A stretch of 64,000 nt of DNA from Xanthomonas chitinilytica (GCF_026107455.2 NZ_JAPCHY010000001.1:1-64000), one strand, 5' to 3'; counted from the stretch's first letter, positions 41,240 through 52,700 are shown. The notes: a model not told the origin generated them from the letters alone. Program-made: numbers and translations.

Positions 41240-42595
41240 TCAAACCGACGCGGCGGCGGCCCGTACCGCGTCGGCAAGGCGCTCCAGGGTCGCCTGCATC
41301 AGCGCGGCGTCGTCGGCTTCCACCGTGACCCGCACCACCGGTTCGGTACCGGAAGGCCGCAGGAACGCCCGGCCACGCCCGGCCACCGCCGCCTGCGCCT
41401 GCGCCAGTGCCTGCTGCACGGCGGCGCTTTCCACCGCGGCGCGCGCGCCCTGTTCCAGACGCACGTTGATCGTCTTCTGCGGCACCTGCGACAAACCCGC
41501 CAGGGCCTGGCGCAGCGACTGGCCGGTGGCCTTGAGCGCTTCCAGCACCTGCAGCGCGCTGACGATGGCGTCGCCGGTGGTGGCGCGGTCCAGGCACAGC
41601 AGGTGCCCGGAGGCCTCGCCGCCGAGCACGCCGCCGCCTTCGACCAGCGCCTGGTGCACGTAGCGGTCGCCGACCTTGCTGCGCACGAACGGGATCTGCA
41701 GCTGCGCCAACGCCTGCTCCAGTCCGTAGTTGGTCATCAGCGTACCGACCACCGGCCCGCGCAACCGGCCCCTGGCCTGCCAGGCCCGGGCCAGCACGTA
41801 CAGCAGGCCATCGCCGTCGACCGGGTTGCCCTGGTCGTCGGCCATCAGCACGCGGTCGCCGTCGCCGTCGAAGGCGATGCCGAGATCGGCGCCGGTCTCG
41901 CGCACCTTGGCGGCCAGGCTGTCGATGTGCATCGAGCCCACGCCGTCGTTGATGTTCAGCCCGTTCGGCTCGGCGCCGATGGCCACCACCTCGGCGCCCA
42001 GTTCGCGGAACAGCAGCGGTGCGATGTGGTAGGTGGCGCCGTGGGCGCAGTCCAGCACCACCTTCATGCCGCGCAGGTAGAAGTCGCGCGGCACGCTGGC
42101 CTTGCAGAACTCGATGTAGCGGCCGACCGCGTCGCGGGCGCGCATCGCCTTGCCCAGCTTCTGCGAGTCCACCGTGGCGAACGGCGTGTCGAGCGCGGCC
42201 TCCAGCGCCAGCTCGGTGGCATCGTCGAGCTTCTCGCCCTCGGCCGAGAAGAACTTGATGCCGTTGTCGTAGTGCGGATTGTGCGAGGCGCTGATGACGA
42301 TGCCGGCGTCGGCGCCCAGGGTATGGGCGAGGAACGCCACCGCCGGGGTCGGCATCGGTCCGAGCAACTGCACGTCGGCGCCGGCGGCGACCAGCCCGGC
42401 CTCCAGCGCGGCCTCGAACATGTAGCCGGAGATGCGGGTGTCCTTGCCGATCACCACCGTCGGCCGGCGCCCGGTGTTCTCGACCAGCACCCGGCCCAGC
42501 GCGTTGCCCAGGCGCAGCACGAAGTCGGCGGAGATCGCGCCCTGGCCGACCCGACCGCGGATGCCGTCGGTGCCGAAGTACCTGCGGGCCGCCAT
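41240..42595 (-). CDS. glmM: Phosphoglucosamine mutase
   Basis: Converts glucosamine 6-phosphate to glucosamine 1-phosphate for UDP-GlcNAc, a precursor of peptidoglycan and lipopolysaccharide. The 451-residue protein starts with [10 protein letters not shown], has the phosphoserine loop ISASHNP (S104), the magnesium loop FDGDGDRV, the sugar loop GGEASGHL and the phosphate-binding [14 protein letters not shown] at 42595 overlaps the accD stop (TGATG). Confidence 0.98.
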   Translation of the reverse strand: MAARRYFGTDGIRGRVGQGAISADFVLRLGNALGRVLVENTGRRPTVVIGKDTRISGYMFEAALEAGLVAAGADVQLLGPMPTPAVAFLAHTLGADAGIVISASHNPHYDNGIKFFSAEGEKLDDATELALEAALDTPFATVDSQKLGKAMRARDAVGRYIEFCKASVPRDFYLRGMKVVLDCAHGATYHIAPLLFRELGAEVVAIGAEPNGLNINDGVGSMHIDSLAAKVRETGADLGIAFDGDGDRVLMADDQGNPVDGDGLLYVLARAWQARGRLRGPVVGTLMTNYGLEQALAQLQIPFVRSKVGDRYVHQALVEGGGVLGGEASGHLLCLDRATTGDAIVSALQVLEALKATGQSLRQALAGLSQVPQKTINVRLEQGARAAVESAAVQQALAQAQAAVAGRGRAFLRPSGTEPVVRVTVEADDAALMQATLERLADAVRAAAASV

Positions 42596-43482
42596 CAGGC
42601 GGCCGCCTGGTCGGCCGCAGGCCGCTCCTGGCGCATCATCATCGCCAACAGGTCGGCCAGCCGCTCGCGCATCTGGCGGCGGTCGCAGATCTGGTCGATG
42701 GCGCCGTGCTCGAGCAGGAACTCCGAGCGCTGGAAGCCTTCCGGCAGTTTCTCGCGCACGGTCTGCTCGATCACGCGCGGGCCGGCGAAGCCGATCAGCG
42801 CCTGCGGCTCGGCGATGTTGATGTCGCCCAGCATCGCGAACGAGGCCGACACGCCGCCGGTGGTCGGATGGGTCAGCACCGAGATGTACGGCAGCCCGGC
42901 CGCGCGCAGCCGGCCCAGCGCCGCGGAGGTCTTGGCCATCTGCATCAGCGAGAACAGGCCTTCCTGCATGCGCGCGCCGCCACTGGCGGAGAAGTTGACG
43001 AAGGGGCAGCCCAGTTCCAGCGCGGTCTCGGCCGCCAGCGCGAAACGCTCGCCGACCACCGAGCCCATCGACCCCCCCATGTAGGCGAAATCGAACGAGG
43101 ACGCCACCAGCGGCCGGCCCTTGAGCAGGCCGCGCATGGCGACCAGCGCGTCGTATTCGCCGGTGTTCTTCTGGGTGGCCTTGATGCGTTCGCTGTACTT
43201 CTTCTGGTCCTTGAACTTCAGCACGTCGGTCGGCCCCAGGCGGGGGGCGATCTCGGTGGTGCTGTCGGCGTCGAACAGCGAGGCCAGCCGGGCACGGGCG
43301 CGGATGGCCATGTGGTGGCCGCACTTGGGACACACCTCCAGGTTCTCCGCCAGCTCGGGACGGTACAGCGCCGCGCCGCAGCTGCTGCACTTCTCCCACA
43401 GGCCTTCGGGAACGCTGCGCTTCTTGCTGGGGGTGTTGTCGGTACGGATGCCCGACGGCATCAATTTGCTGAGCCAACTCAT
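42595..43482 (-). CDS. accD: Acetyl-CoA carboxylase carboxyltransferase subunit beta
   Basis: Beta half of the carboxyltransferase that makes malonyl-CoA for fatty acid synthesis. The 295-residue protein has the N-terminal zinc ribbon (CSSC ... CPKCG, residues 33-55) and the crotonase-like core with [19 protein letters not shown] and [13 protein letters not shown] at 43482. It overlaps glmM; in related bacteria accD commonly follows the trp genes, as it does here across a 327-base gap. Confidence 0.98.
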   Translation of the reverse strand: MSWLSKLMPSGIRTDNTPSKKRSVPEGLWEKCSSCGAALYRPELAENLEVCPKCGHHMAIRARARLASLFDADSTTEIAPRLGPTDVLKFKDQKKYSERIKATQKNTGEYDALVAMRGLLKGRPLVASSFDFAYMGGSMGSVVGERFALAAETALELGCPFVNFSASGGARMQEGLFSLMQMAKTSAALGRLRAAGLPYISVLTHPTTGGVSASFAMLGDINIAEPQALIGFAGPRVIEQTVREKLPEGFQRSEFLLEHGAIDQICDRRQMRERLADLLAMMMRQERPAADQAAA

Positions 43483-43809
43483 GCGGGATGACGGTTCCGT
43501 TCAAGGCGGCCAGGACGGCCGCGACAGGGGCGACAGTCTAGCGCGCGGCGGCAAACCGACGGTAGCGTACAGAGGCGCCCCGCGCCGGCGGCAACCAGGC
43601 AAGTCCGGCAATGCCACGTTCGCGACCCGTCGCCCAGCGTCCCGCCCCGCCATCGTGCGACCGGCGCCGACGGCCGCCCCACCGGCTCCGCGACCGGCTG
43701 CCGGCCCGGCACTTCCGACGGCCTGCCGCCGCGCGAGGCAGCGCTGCCGGGACGGTCCACCGCGGCCGGCGAAGGCCACGGGCGCGACGCGACCGCGGCT
43801 GAAGGCGGC
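43483..43809. other. 327-base gap between trpA and accD
   Basis: I see no gene, REP element or clear terminator here. The frames that are open are arginine/alanine-rich products of high GC. The accD promoter presumably lies in it. Confidence 0.5.
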
Positions 43810-44622
43810 TCAGTCCGCGTCCAGCGCCCGCCGCAGCGGCTGCAGGAACGCCCCGGCACGTTGCGCCGCGGCGGCGACGTCGCCGGCATCGGCCATGGCC
43901 GCCACCAGCGCGCTGCCCACCACCACGCCCTCGGCATCGGCGGCCATGGCCGCGGCGCTGGCCGCATCCTTGATGCCGAACCCCGCCACCACCGGCACCT
44001 GCGCCTGTTGCCGCAAGGCCCGCAGGCGGGCGCCCGCCGCCTGGCTGTCCAACCGCTCGGAGGCGCCGGTGACGCCGGCGAAGCTCACGTAATACAGGTA
44101 GCCCTGCGCCATCGCGCACAGCTTGCCGACGCGGGCATCGGTCGTCGTCGGCGAGGCCAGCAGGATCAGGCCCAGTCCGGCGGCGGTGAAGATCTCCCGC
44201 GTCTCGGCGGCTTCTTCCGGCGGCAGGTCCACCAGCAGCACGCCGTCCACGCCGGCGGCCACCGCCTCCTCGGCGAAGCGCGCGGTGCCGTGGATCTCGA
44301 CCGGGTTCAGGTACCCCATCAGCACCACCGGGGTCGCCGCGTCGTCGCGGCGGAAGGCGTTGACCGTCTCCAGCACGTAGCGCAGGCCGGCGCCGCGGGC
44401 CAGCGCGCGCTCGGAGCTGCGCTGGATGGTCGGGCCGTCGGCCATCGGGTCGGAGAACGGCACGCCCAGCTCGATGACGTCGGCGCCGGCGGCGACCAGC
44501 GCATGCATCACCGGGACGGTCGCCTCCAGCGACGGATCGCCGGCGGTGATGAAGGGAATCAACGCCTTGCGGCCGCTGGCGCGCAGCGCGGCGAAGCGTT
44601 CGTCGATCCGGGACACGGGCAT
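43810..44622 (-). CDS. trpA: Tryptophan synthase alpha chain
   Basis: Cleaves indole-3-glycerol phosphate to indole and glyceraldehyde 3-phosphate; indole passes to the beta subunit. The 270-residue TIM barrel has catalytic E51 (VIELGVPFSDP) and D62 (ADGPTIQ), and the GFGIKDAASA phosphate loop. ATG at 44622 overlaps the upstream lipoprotein stop (TGATG); an ATG three codons earlier is also possible. It lies downstream of trpB but is separated from it by an unexpected lipoprotein gene. Confidence 0.97.
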   Translation of the reverse strand: MPVSRIDERFAALRASGRKALIPFITAGDPSLEATVPVMHALVAAGADVIELGVPFSDPMADGPTIQRSSERALARGAGLRYVLETVNAFRRDDAATPVVLMGYLNPVEIHGTARFAEEAVAAGVDGVLLVDLPPEEAAETREIFTAAGLGLILLASPTTTDARVGKLCAMAQGYLYYVSFAGVTGASERLDSQAAGARLRALRQQAQVPVVAGFGIKDAASAAAMAADAEGVVVGSALVAAMADAGDVAAAAQRAGAFLQPLRRALDAD

Positions 44623-45286
44623 CAGGCACATCCTTCTATGAGTTCGACGGAGTCGCTGGCGCCCCAGTACACGGACGTCACCACCCCGTCATCGAGTTCG
44701 ACGCGGATCGCCAGATCCGAGCCCGGGTCCTGCCAGGTCAGGTAGTGACCGGTTTCCGGCACATAGGCATGCGGGGAGAACACCGCCCCGGCGGGCAGGC
44801 GTTCCAGCGCCTGCTCGCGGCTGATGCCCGCCGTCAGGCCGAACGGCCCCACCGGCTGCCGGATGGCGCCGTCCTCCTCCGTCGCCACGTCCAGGTCGAA
44901 GCGCACCACCACGTCGTCCTGCACCATCATCGACACGCCTTCGGGCAGCAGCCCGCCGGAGTAGTACTCGCAACCGCCGCCTTCGAGTATTTCCAGCAGG
45001 CCGGCCGCCTGCCACTGCCCCTGCGCGGCAAGGTCGGCATAGCGCTGCCCGACCAGTACCGGACCGGCGTGGTCCAGGCGGGTCTCGGCGACGGCCGGCG
45101 GCGCGGCATCCGCCGCTTCCGGCGGGGGCGGTGCATCGGCGGCATCGACGTCGACCGCTGCAGCTTCAGGGGCCACCGGCGCGGGCGTGGTGGCGGCCGG
45201 CACCGCCGCGACCTCCTGCTCCGCCGGCGCGCAGGCGGCCAGCGACAGCGCGAGCATGGCGGCGACGGCCGGTCCGGGTTGCCGGC

Positions 45287-45290
<4 letters not shown>
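44622..45290 (-). CDS. Uncharacterised lipoprotein between trpB and trpA
   Basis: A 222-residue protein with a lipoprotein signal: hydrophobic stretch, then LSLAAC with lipidation cysteine C20. An Ala/Pro/Asp-rich linker follows (about 21-75). Then comes a folded domain of about 145 residues with two cysteines (GGGCEYY and the C-terminal EGCA) that could form a disulfide. The GTG start at 45288-45290 overlaps the trpB stop (GTGA) and its own stop overlaps trpA, so it is translated within the trpBA transcript. An internal ATG at 45255-45257 would shorten the signal. I do not recognise the family. Location in a tryptophan operon is odd for an envelope protein. Confidence 0.8.
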
Positions 45291-46501
<1,211 letters not shown>

Positions 46502-46526
46502 GGCGGTTCTGCCTGGGCAAATCAGG

Positions 46527-46573
46527 CAGACACTTTATCGCACACACAACCCTTTAAAAATGGATAAAGTCTG
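46527..46573. promoter_or_regulatory. Imperfect dyad in the trpB-regulator gap
   Basis: CAGAC(AC)TTTATC at 46527-46539 and GATAAAGTCTG at 46563-46573 are inverted copies, one with a two-base insertion. Position between divergent trpB and a LysR gene suggests an activator site or promoter-linked element for trpB; inferred from position and symmetry. Confidence 0.45.
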
Positions 46574-46580
46574 ACCTTTG

Positions 46581-46599
46581 ATGTGAGAAAAAATCACAT
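46581..46599. promoter_or_regulatory. LysR-type dyad overlapping the regulator start codon
   Basis: ATGTGA-N7-TCACAT is a perfect six-base inverted repeat and contains a T-N11-A core of the kind LysR proteins bind. It covers the regulator's own ATG (46598), so it could mediate autoregulation. It is one base too wide for the CRP half-site spacing. Confidence 0.5.
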
Positions 46600-47488
46600 G
46601 CCGACTGCCCGCCCGCTGCCCTCGCTCAATGCCCTGCGCGCTTTCGAGGCCGCCGCCCGGCTGCGCAGTGTCAGCGCTGCGGCGGCGGAACTGCACGTGA
46701 CCCACGGCGCGGTCAGCCGGCAACTGCGCTTGCTGGAAGAGGAGCTGGGCGTGCCCTTGTTCGAGCGCGACGGCCGCGGCATCCGCCCCACCGCCGCCGG
46801 CCGGCAACTGCGCGAGGCCGCCGGCGCCGCCTTCGCCCTGCTGCGCGATGCGGTGGCGGAACTGCGCCGGCCGGTGCGGCCGAATGCGCTGGTGCTCGGC
46901 TGCCCCGGCAGCGTGCTGGCGCGCTGGATGATCCCGCGCCTGCAGGCACTGCAGCGCGACCTGCCCGGACTGACCCTGCACCTGTCCGCCCACGAGGGCG
47001 AATTCGGCCCGTCGCTGGAAGGACTGGATGCGGCGCTGCTGATCGGCCAGGCGCCCTGGCCGGCCGACTGGGAAGTGCATGCACTGGCGCCGGAGCGGAT
47101 CGGCCCGGTGCTGTCCCCTGCCCTGGCCGCGACCCTGGCCCCGCCCGGCAGCGGAGCGCAGGCGCTGCTGCGGCAAGCGCTGCTGCACACCGCCTCGCGA
47201 CCGCAGGCGTGGCCGGCCTGGGCGCGGGCACACGGGCTCGACCCGACGGCGCTGCGTTACGGCACCGGCTTCGAGCACCTGTATTACCTGCTCGAAGCTG
47301 CGGTGGCCGGCCTCGGCGTGGCCATCGCCCCCGAGCCATTGGTCGCCGACGACCTGGCCAGTGGCCGCCTGATCGCCCCGTGGGGCTTCGTCGACACCGA
47401 GGGCTGCTGGGCGCTGTGCTCCACCAGCGACCGCAACGATCCGCGCGTGCCGGAGCTGGCCGGCTGGCTGCGGCGGCAGCTGGCTTGA
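46598..47488 (+). CDS. trpI: LysR-family regulator, TrpI type
   Basis: A 296-residue LysR protein: N-terminal helix-turn-helix (about residues 5-65, LNALRAFEAAARL ... AVSRQLRLLEEELGVPLFERDGRGI) and a periplasmic-binding-fold effector domain. Divergence from trpB matches Pseudomonas trpI-trpBA, where TrpI activates trpBA on indoleglycerol phosphate. The symbol rests mainly on that context. ATG at 46598 has no ribosome site because an operator-like dyad covers it, so the mRNA may be leaderless; a GTG five codons upstream is the alternative. The SNALRAFEAAARL-type start also fits GcvA-like regulators. Confidence 0.8.
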   Translation: MPTARPLPSLNALRAFEAAARLRSVSAAAAELHVTHGAVSRQLRLLEEELGVPLFERDGRGIRPTAAGRQLREAAGAAFALLRDAVAELRRPVRPNALVLGCPGSVLARWMIPRLQALQRDLPGLTLHLSAHEGEFGPSLEGLDAALLIGQAPWPADWEVHALAPERIGPVLSPALAATLAPPGSGAQALLRQALLHTASRPQAWPAWARAHGLDPTALRYGTGFEHLYYLLEAAVAGLGVAIAPEPLVADDLASGRLIAPWGFVDTEGCWALCSTSDRNDPRVPELAGWLRRQLA

Positions 47489-47522
47489 AGCGGACGTTGT
47501 CCAGCGCCTTGCAGGAACGACA

Positions 47523-47602
47523 GTAGGAGCGACGTGAGTCGCGAAGCGCGTAATGCTTGCCAGCCGGGAAACCGGAAGCATCGCGACTGACGTCGCTCCT
47601 GC
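47523..47602. repeat. REP doublet (REPIN), first of two after trpI
   Basis: REPs at 47523-47544 and 47581-47602 face each other; the second ends CTGC instead of CTAC. The inner arm (GCGAAGCGCG ... CCAGCC ... CCGGAAGC) is closely similar to that of the doublet at 47712. Confidence 0.9.
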
Positions 47603-47621
47603 ACGATGGTTCCCGCAGCCG

Positions 47622-47684
47622 CTCGCGGTGGATGCTGCGCATTCCATCGGCGATGGCGATCGATTGCCCGTGCACGTGGCGCGG
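47622..47684 (-). pseudogene. Decayed telA 3' fragment between two REP doublets
   Basis: A 63-base stretch aligns without gaps to the telA segment at 47911-47973, with about 52 identical positions by eye. On the minus strand it reads HVHGQSIAIADGMRSIHRE where TelA reads HVHEQLIATVEEVRNIHRE. It has no start and is not expressed as a protein on its own. It is a relic of a partial duplication. Confidence 0.75.
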
Positions 47685-47711
47685 CCTTGACCGGACGCCA
47701 TCTGCAGCACT

Positions 47712-47790
47712 GCAGGAGCGACGCCAGTCGCGAAGCGCGTGGTGTTCGCCAGCCGAAGAGCCGGAAGCTCGCGACTGACGTCGCTCCTAC
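47712..47790. repeat. REP doublet (REPIN), second of two before telA
   Basis: REPs at 47712-47733 (GCAG variant) and 47769-47790 (canonical) in inverted orientation, 30 bases before the telA stop. The two doublets and the telA relic fill the 332-base gap between the convergent trpI and telA genes. Confidence 0.9.
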
Positions 47791-47820
47791 AAGGGCCCCC
47801 GGGGTCGTTCCTGCCGGTCC

Positions 47821-48915
47821 TCAGCCCTGGGTCGGCGCCGCCAGCCGCTGCTGCACGTCCTCGCGCAGGCGCGCCAGTTCGGTTTCCGCCTGCTGGCGCT
47901 GCTGCATGCCCTCGCGGTGGATGTTGCGCACCTCCTCGACGGTGGCGATCAACTGCTCGTGCACGTGGCGCAGGGTGGCCACGTCGATCACCGCGCGCTG
48001 GTTGGCCTTGGCCGTGTCCACCGAGGTCTGCCGCATCAGCTCGGCATTGCGGCGCATCAGCTCGTTGGTGGCGTCGTCGATGGCGTTGGACAGCTCCACC
48101 GCGTTCTTCTGCTCGTTGAGCGAGAGCTGGATCGCGAACTGGCGCTTCCACGACGGGATGGTGATGTCGCGCACCGCGTTGAACTTTTCGATCAGCTGGA
48201 TCGCGTTGGCCTGGATCAGCCGGATCATCGGCAGCGACTGGTCGGCCGCGTGCTGCATCACCACCAGGTCGCCGATGCGCTTGTCGAGCAGGCGGATGGC
48301 GTTGTCGATCTCGCCGCGGCGGATGCGCGTCTCCGGGTCCTCGGCGCCGAGCAGCGCCTGGTGCTGGCGCACCAGCTCGGCCAGCCGCAGCTTGCCGGCG
48401 GCGATGTGCAGGCCCAGGCTCTGGCGTTCCTCGCGCACCATCCCGTGCATGCGGTCGAATTCGCCCACGCGCTGGCCCATGGTCGCCTGCTGCGCGGCGA
48501 CGTCGCCCATCAGCTGTTCGATCTGGCGATTGGTGTCGCTGAACTTCTGCACCAGCTCGCCCTTGGAGACGCGCAGGCGGTCGATCAGGGCGCCGATCAC
48601 CGGCACCTTCGAGCGCTCGTTGAGGCCGTCGAGCTTGAGCGAGCGCGCGATCCGCACCACCTCGCCGAGCTTCTCGCCGGAATCGCCGAGGTCGCGGTTG
48701 CGCACCTGGTCGAGCAGCTGGCTGGAGAACGCGGCGCTCTTGCCGGCGGCCTCGCGGCCGAACACGTGCAGGTTGCCGGGGCTGATGTCCTCCAGCGTGC
48801 GCGCGATCTCCTCGATCCGCGGCCGGTCCGCATCGGTCAGCCCCAGCGCCTTGAGTCCGGCCTCGTCCAGACCCGGCGCGGTGGCGACCGGTACCAGGGT
48901 GTTTTCCTGCGTCAT
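47821..48915 (-). CDS. telA: TelA-family protein (toxic anion resistance)
   Basis: A 364-residue, almost wholly helical cytoplasmic protein of the TelA/KlaA family, linked to resistance to tellurite and other envelope stresses by an unknown mechanism. The conserved centre includes LDKRIGDLVVMQHAADQSLPMIRLIQANA and TIPSWKRQFAIQLSLNEQKNAVELSNAIDDATNELMRRNA. ATG at 48915 with GGAG upstream; the longer frame runs through the neighbouring gene. It is the last gene of the flotillin/AAA+ cassette, 61 bases after the preceding gene. Confidence 0.92.
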   Translation of the reverse strand: MTQENTLVPVATAPGLDEAGLKALGLTDADRPRIEEIARTLEDISPGNLHVFGREAAGKSAAFSSQLLDQVRNRDLGDSGEKLGEVVRIARSLKLDGLNERSKVPVIGALIDRLRVSKGELVQKFSDTNRQIEQLMGDVAAQQATMGQRVGEFDRMHGMVREERQSLGLHIAAGKLRLAELVRQHQALLGAEDPETRIRRGEIDNAIRLLDKRIGDLVVMQHAADQSLPMIRLIQANAIQLIEKFNAVRDITIPSWKRQFAIQLSLNEQKNAVELSNAIDDATNELMRRNAELMRQTSVDTAKANQRAVIDVATLRHVHEQLIATVEEVRNIHREGMQQRQQAETELARLREDVQQRLAAPTQG

Positions 48916-48976
48916 CTGCGAAATCTCCTGAAAACGGTGCGCGCCCGGGCGCACGAAGAGCGATGGGAAGTCCGGT

Positions 48977-49744
48977 TCAGCGCAGTCTAGCCTGCATCGC
49001 GGCGACCTCGGCCACGATCTGGTCGTGGCTGCGCGCCGAGGCGGCCAGGCGCGCCGGCTCGCGGGCGGCGCGCTCGGCCAGCGCGTTCTGCTCCCAGGCC
49101 GGCAGCAGCACGTCGCGGATGCGGCGGTAGCGCTCCAGCAGTTCCAGTCCCTGGGCGTGCAGCAGCCGCAGTTGCGCCGCATCCATGCGCCGGGTCGCGG
49201 CGACGCCGCGCAGATGGTCGAGCCGCCGGCGCAGCCGCGCCTGCGGCGTGTCGGTGGCCCAGCCGTCCGCGGCCCCTGCCCCGTCCACCACCGGGTCCTG
49301 CAGCAGCAACACCGCGGCATCGGCCCAGCGTTCGATCGCCGCGGCGCCGGCTTCGGCGTGCGTGGCGGCGTCCGCGCGCCGCATCACCGCCGCTTCCAGC
49401 GCGTCGGCATGGCGGTCGCTGCGCACCAGCAGCACGCCCAGCTGCGCACGCAGCGTCTCGGCCTGCGCCTGCGCCTCCACGTCGCGCCCGAGCAGGCGCC
49501 CGAACAGGCCGCTGGCCCGGCGCAGTGCGCGCGGGTCGCGCGACTGCAACGCCAGGCGGATGTTGTCCATTTCCGCCACCAGCGCGGCCGCGGCGGCTTC
49601 GTCGCCATCGTCCGGCATGGCCGGCGCCAGTGCCACTGCCAGCACCGGGGTGCCGTAGCCGGCCACCGCCAGCGCATCGGCCAGGTCCACCGGCGGGACC
49701 GGCGGCTGCGGCCAGCCGGCGATGTCGGCCCGGCCGCCGTTCAC
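48977..49744 (-). CDS. Helical protein of unknown function in the TelA cassette
   Basis: A 255-residue, alanine/arginine-rich protein predicted mostly helical, with a proline-rich N-terminus (GWPQPPVPPVD) that also contains a short AVAGYGTPVLAVALAPAM segment. No catalytic motif or membrane helix is evident and I do not recognise the family. The GTG start at 49742-49744 overlaps the stop of the giant ATPase (GTGA), so the two are translationally coupled and probably bind each other. Telltale repeats like RALRRASGLFGRLLGRD suggest helical bundles similar to those in TelA. Confidence 0.75.
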   Translation of the reverse strand: MNGGRADIAGWPQPPVPPVDLADALAVAGYGTPVLAVALAPAMPDDGDEAAAAALVAEMDNIRLALQSRDPRALRRASGLFGRLLGRDVEAQAQAETLRAQLGVLLVRSDRHADALEAAVMRRADAATHAEAGAAAIERWADAAVLLLQDPVVDGAGAADGWATDTPQARLRRRLDHLRGVAATRRMDAAQLRLLHAQGLELLERYRRIRDVLLPAWEQNALAERAAREPARLAASARSHDQIVAEVAAMQARLR

Positions 49745-52700
49745 ACCTTGTCGTCGCCCGAGGGCAGCGGGCTGGGCGGCACGCTCGAATCGCCGTAGAA
49801 ATGCCGGACCAGCGCCTCGTCCAGCGCCCGCTCCTGCGCGGTGCGGGCGCGGCGAGCCTTTGCAGCCGGCCGCGCCTCGCCGGCGCTGGCGGCGCGGGTG
49901 CGCAGCAGTTCGGTCAACGCCATCAGCGCGTCGCCGACCTTGGCCTGGTGCCCCTGCGACTCGCGCACCGCCTGCAGCACCGGCTCCAGGACCGTCTGCA
50001 ACGACTCGGGCAATCCTTCCAGCGGATGGGCCGGCGCGGCCGCCTGCGGTTCGCGCCGGGCCGCCAGCTCCTGCAGCAGTTCCAACAGCCGCTGCCACGG
50101 CACCTGCGGCTCGACCGGCGCGGCGGCCGGCTCGCTGCGCAGCTCCTGCAGGCCGCTGGCGATGTCGGCCAGCTGCGCCACCACCCGCCCGCCGACATCG
50201 GCGTCGTCGGCACCCATGGCCTTGTTGCGCAGGAAGTCGCGCTTGATCTGCGCCCAGCGCGCGGCCTCCTCGTCCGACAGCACGCCGCGCAGCTCGGCCA
50301 GCTTGAGCAGGTTCTCCTCGGCGCCGGTGGTCAGCAACTGCGCCTCGCCCTGGTAGTGGTCGGAGATCAGCTGCTGCAGCTCGGCCTCGTTCATCACCGG
50401 CGAGATCTTCTCGGCCAGCTTGTTCATGTTGCGGTAGCTGCCCTGCAGCCTGAACGGCGGCTCGGTGCGGTAGCGGTCGTCCTGCGCGGCGCTGGCGATG
50501 TATTGCTGGTTGACGCGATACACCACGTCGCGCACGCGCAGCATGCGTTGCAGGGTGGCGACGATCTCGTTGACTTCCGCGCCGCTGTAGGCGTGGCTGA
50601 GCGCGTTGGTGGAGACGTCCTTGCCCTGCGCACGCTCGACCAGCAGGTACAGGTCGGCCAGGTCGCGGGTGGCCAGCGGCGCCAGCACCGGGTTGGAGGT
50701 CAGGCTGTTCTCGATGTAGCTCAGGGTGAAGGCGTCCTCCATGCCGCCGAGCACGTCGCCGAGGTTATAGATGTCGGCGCGGTTGGCCAGCATGTCCGGG
50801 ATCTTGAACACCTCGCCGGACTCGGTGTACGGGTTGCCGGCCATCACCACGCAGAATTTCTTGCCGCGCATGTCGTAGGTGCGGGTGCGGCCCTTCCACA
50901 CGCCCTCGATGCGGCGGGTGCCGTCGCACAGGGAGATGAACTTCTGCAGGAACTCGGGGTGGGTGTGCTGGATGTCGTCGACATACAGCATGGTGTTGTT
51001 GCCCATCTCCAGCGCCAGGTTGAGCTTTTCCAGCTCCTGCCGCGAGGTCGCGTCCGGCGCCTGCGCCGGATCCAGCGAGCGCACCTCGTGGCCCAGCGCC
51101 GGGCCGTTGATCTTCATGAAGACCAGCCCGAGGCGATTGGCGACGTACTCCATCAGCGTGGTTTTGCCGTAGCCCGGCGGCGAGATCATCATCAGCAGGC
51201 CCATCAGGTCGCTGCGCTTGTTCTCGCCGACCGCGCCCATCTGCTTGGCCAGATTGTCGCCGATCACGCCCAGATAAACGTCGTTGATCAGCTTGTTGCG
51301 CACGAAAGAGGACAGCGGCCGCGCCTTGAACTCGGACAGCCGCAATGCGTCGCGCTCGCGCGCGGCGATGCGCTGGCGCACCGCTTGATAACGATGGAAG
51401 CCGGCGACGAACACCTCGTTGTGGTGCTGCAGCCGGGCCAGGAAATCGTCCACCGGGAAGGTCATGCGCCCCTCGGCGATGCGCGGGTGCTCGCCCAGCA
51501 GCCCTTCTACTGTCGCCATCAATGCCAGGTCGTGGACGCGGCTGCGCAGCTCGCGGGTGGTCAGCAGCATCGCCGCCGCTTCCGGCACGTAGTTGCACAG
51601 CGGCGCGAACGCCGGATCGCGGCACAGGCCGTCCAGCCATTGCGTGGCCAGCACCCAGCCGGCGGCGGTCTTGCCGCGCTGGCGTTCCAGTTGCTTGTCG
51701 AAGTCCTCGCGCAACCCGGCCGCTTCCAGCCGCTGGCGCAGGCCATCGGCCAGTTCGCGGGCGTAACGGCTGAAGCCGAACACCGGTTCGCCCTGCGCCA
51801 GTTCCGCCGCCAGGTAGGCCGCGGCGGCCGGCGCCAGCGACGCCGGCAACCCGGATGCGTCGGCGAACGCGGCCAGCGCCTCGGCCATCTCCGCGCGCAG
51901 CGCCTCCAGCCCGTCGCGCGAGCCGAACAGGCGGAAGATCGCCTCGGCGCCGGCCTGACGCGCGGTCCACTGCGCCACGTCCTCGCGGCGCTGGTGCGCG
52001 GCCCAGAACAGCAGCGCCAATGCCCGCGCGCGCGGGGCGTGGATCAGCGCGCCGGCGTTCTGGTGCAGCGGCAGCAGCGCGCGCAGGATCAGCGTTGCAT
52101 CGTGGTCGTGGATGCCGCGCTCGTAGCCCTCGCGGTAGCGCGGGGCGGCGAACTCACGCACGCTGCGCGCCAGCGCCTCGGGGTCGGCCAGCTGCTGGCG
52201 CAGTGCGTCGAGCGACAGGCCATCGCGCCCCTGCTCGGCCGCCAGCAGCAGGCTGCCGGCCAGATATTCGCCGCGATAAAGCTGCGGCGATTCCGAATCC
52301 AGCGACACCTGCCAGTACGGCTGCAGCGCGGCCAGTTCGTCGTCGTGGATCGGCTCCAGGTAGTCGGTACCGGTCAGGTGCAGCGCCAGTTCGTCGCCGC
52401 GCGGCAGGATGGTCAAGTCCAGTGGCTGGGTGTTGACGCTGAAACGGTGGCGCGGGCCGAGCCGGATCACGTTGCCGCCGGCCTCGAACAGGTCGCTGCG
52501 GTCGCGCAGCGCGCGCACCGCCTGGTCGCGCACGCCCTTGAGCCGGGCCTCGACGTCGTCGGCCTTGACGCTGTCGCGGTAACCGCGCAGGCGCTCGGCC
52601 AGTTCGCGCAGCTTGAGGATCAGCGGGTCGCCGGCGAAGAACGCGTTGAGCTCGTCGGCGCTGGTGAAGCGCTCGGTGCGGCGGCCGAGGCCGTCGAGGA

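Noticed and set aside
43483..43809. A gene in the 327-base trpA-accD gap
   Set aside because: Open frames exist on both strands but are Arg/Ala-rich with no start, ribosome site or family.
46582..46598. TGTGA...TCACA as a CRP/Clp site upstream of the LysR gene
   Set aside because: The gap is seven bases rather than six and the motif overlaps the start codon. A LysR-type dyad fits better, although Clp binding was not excluded.
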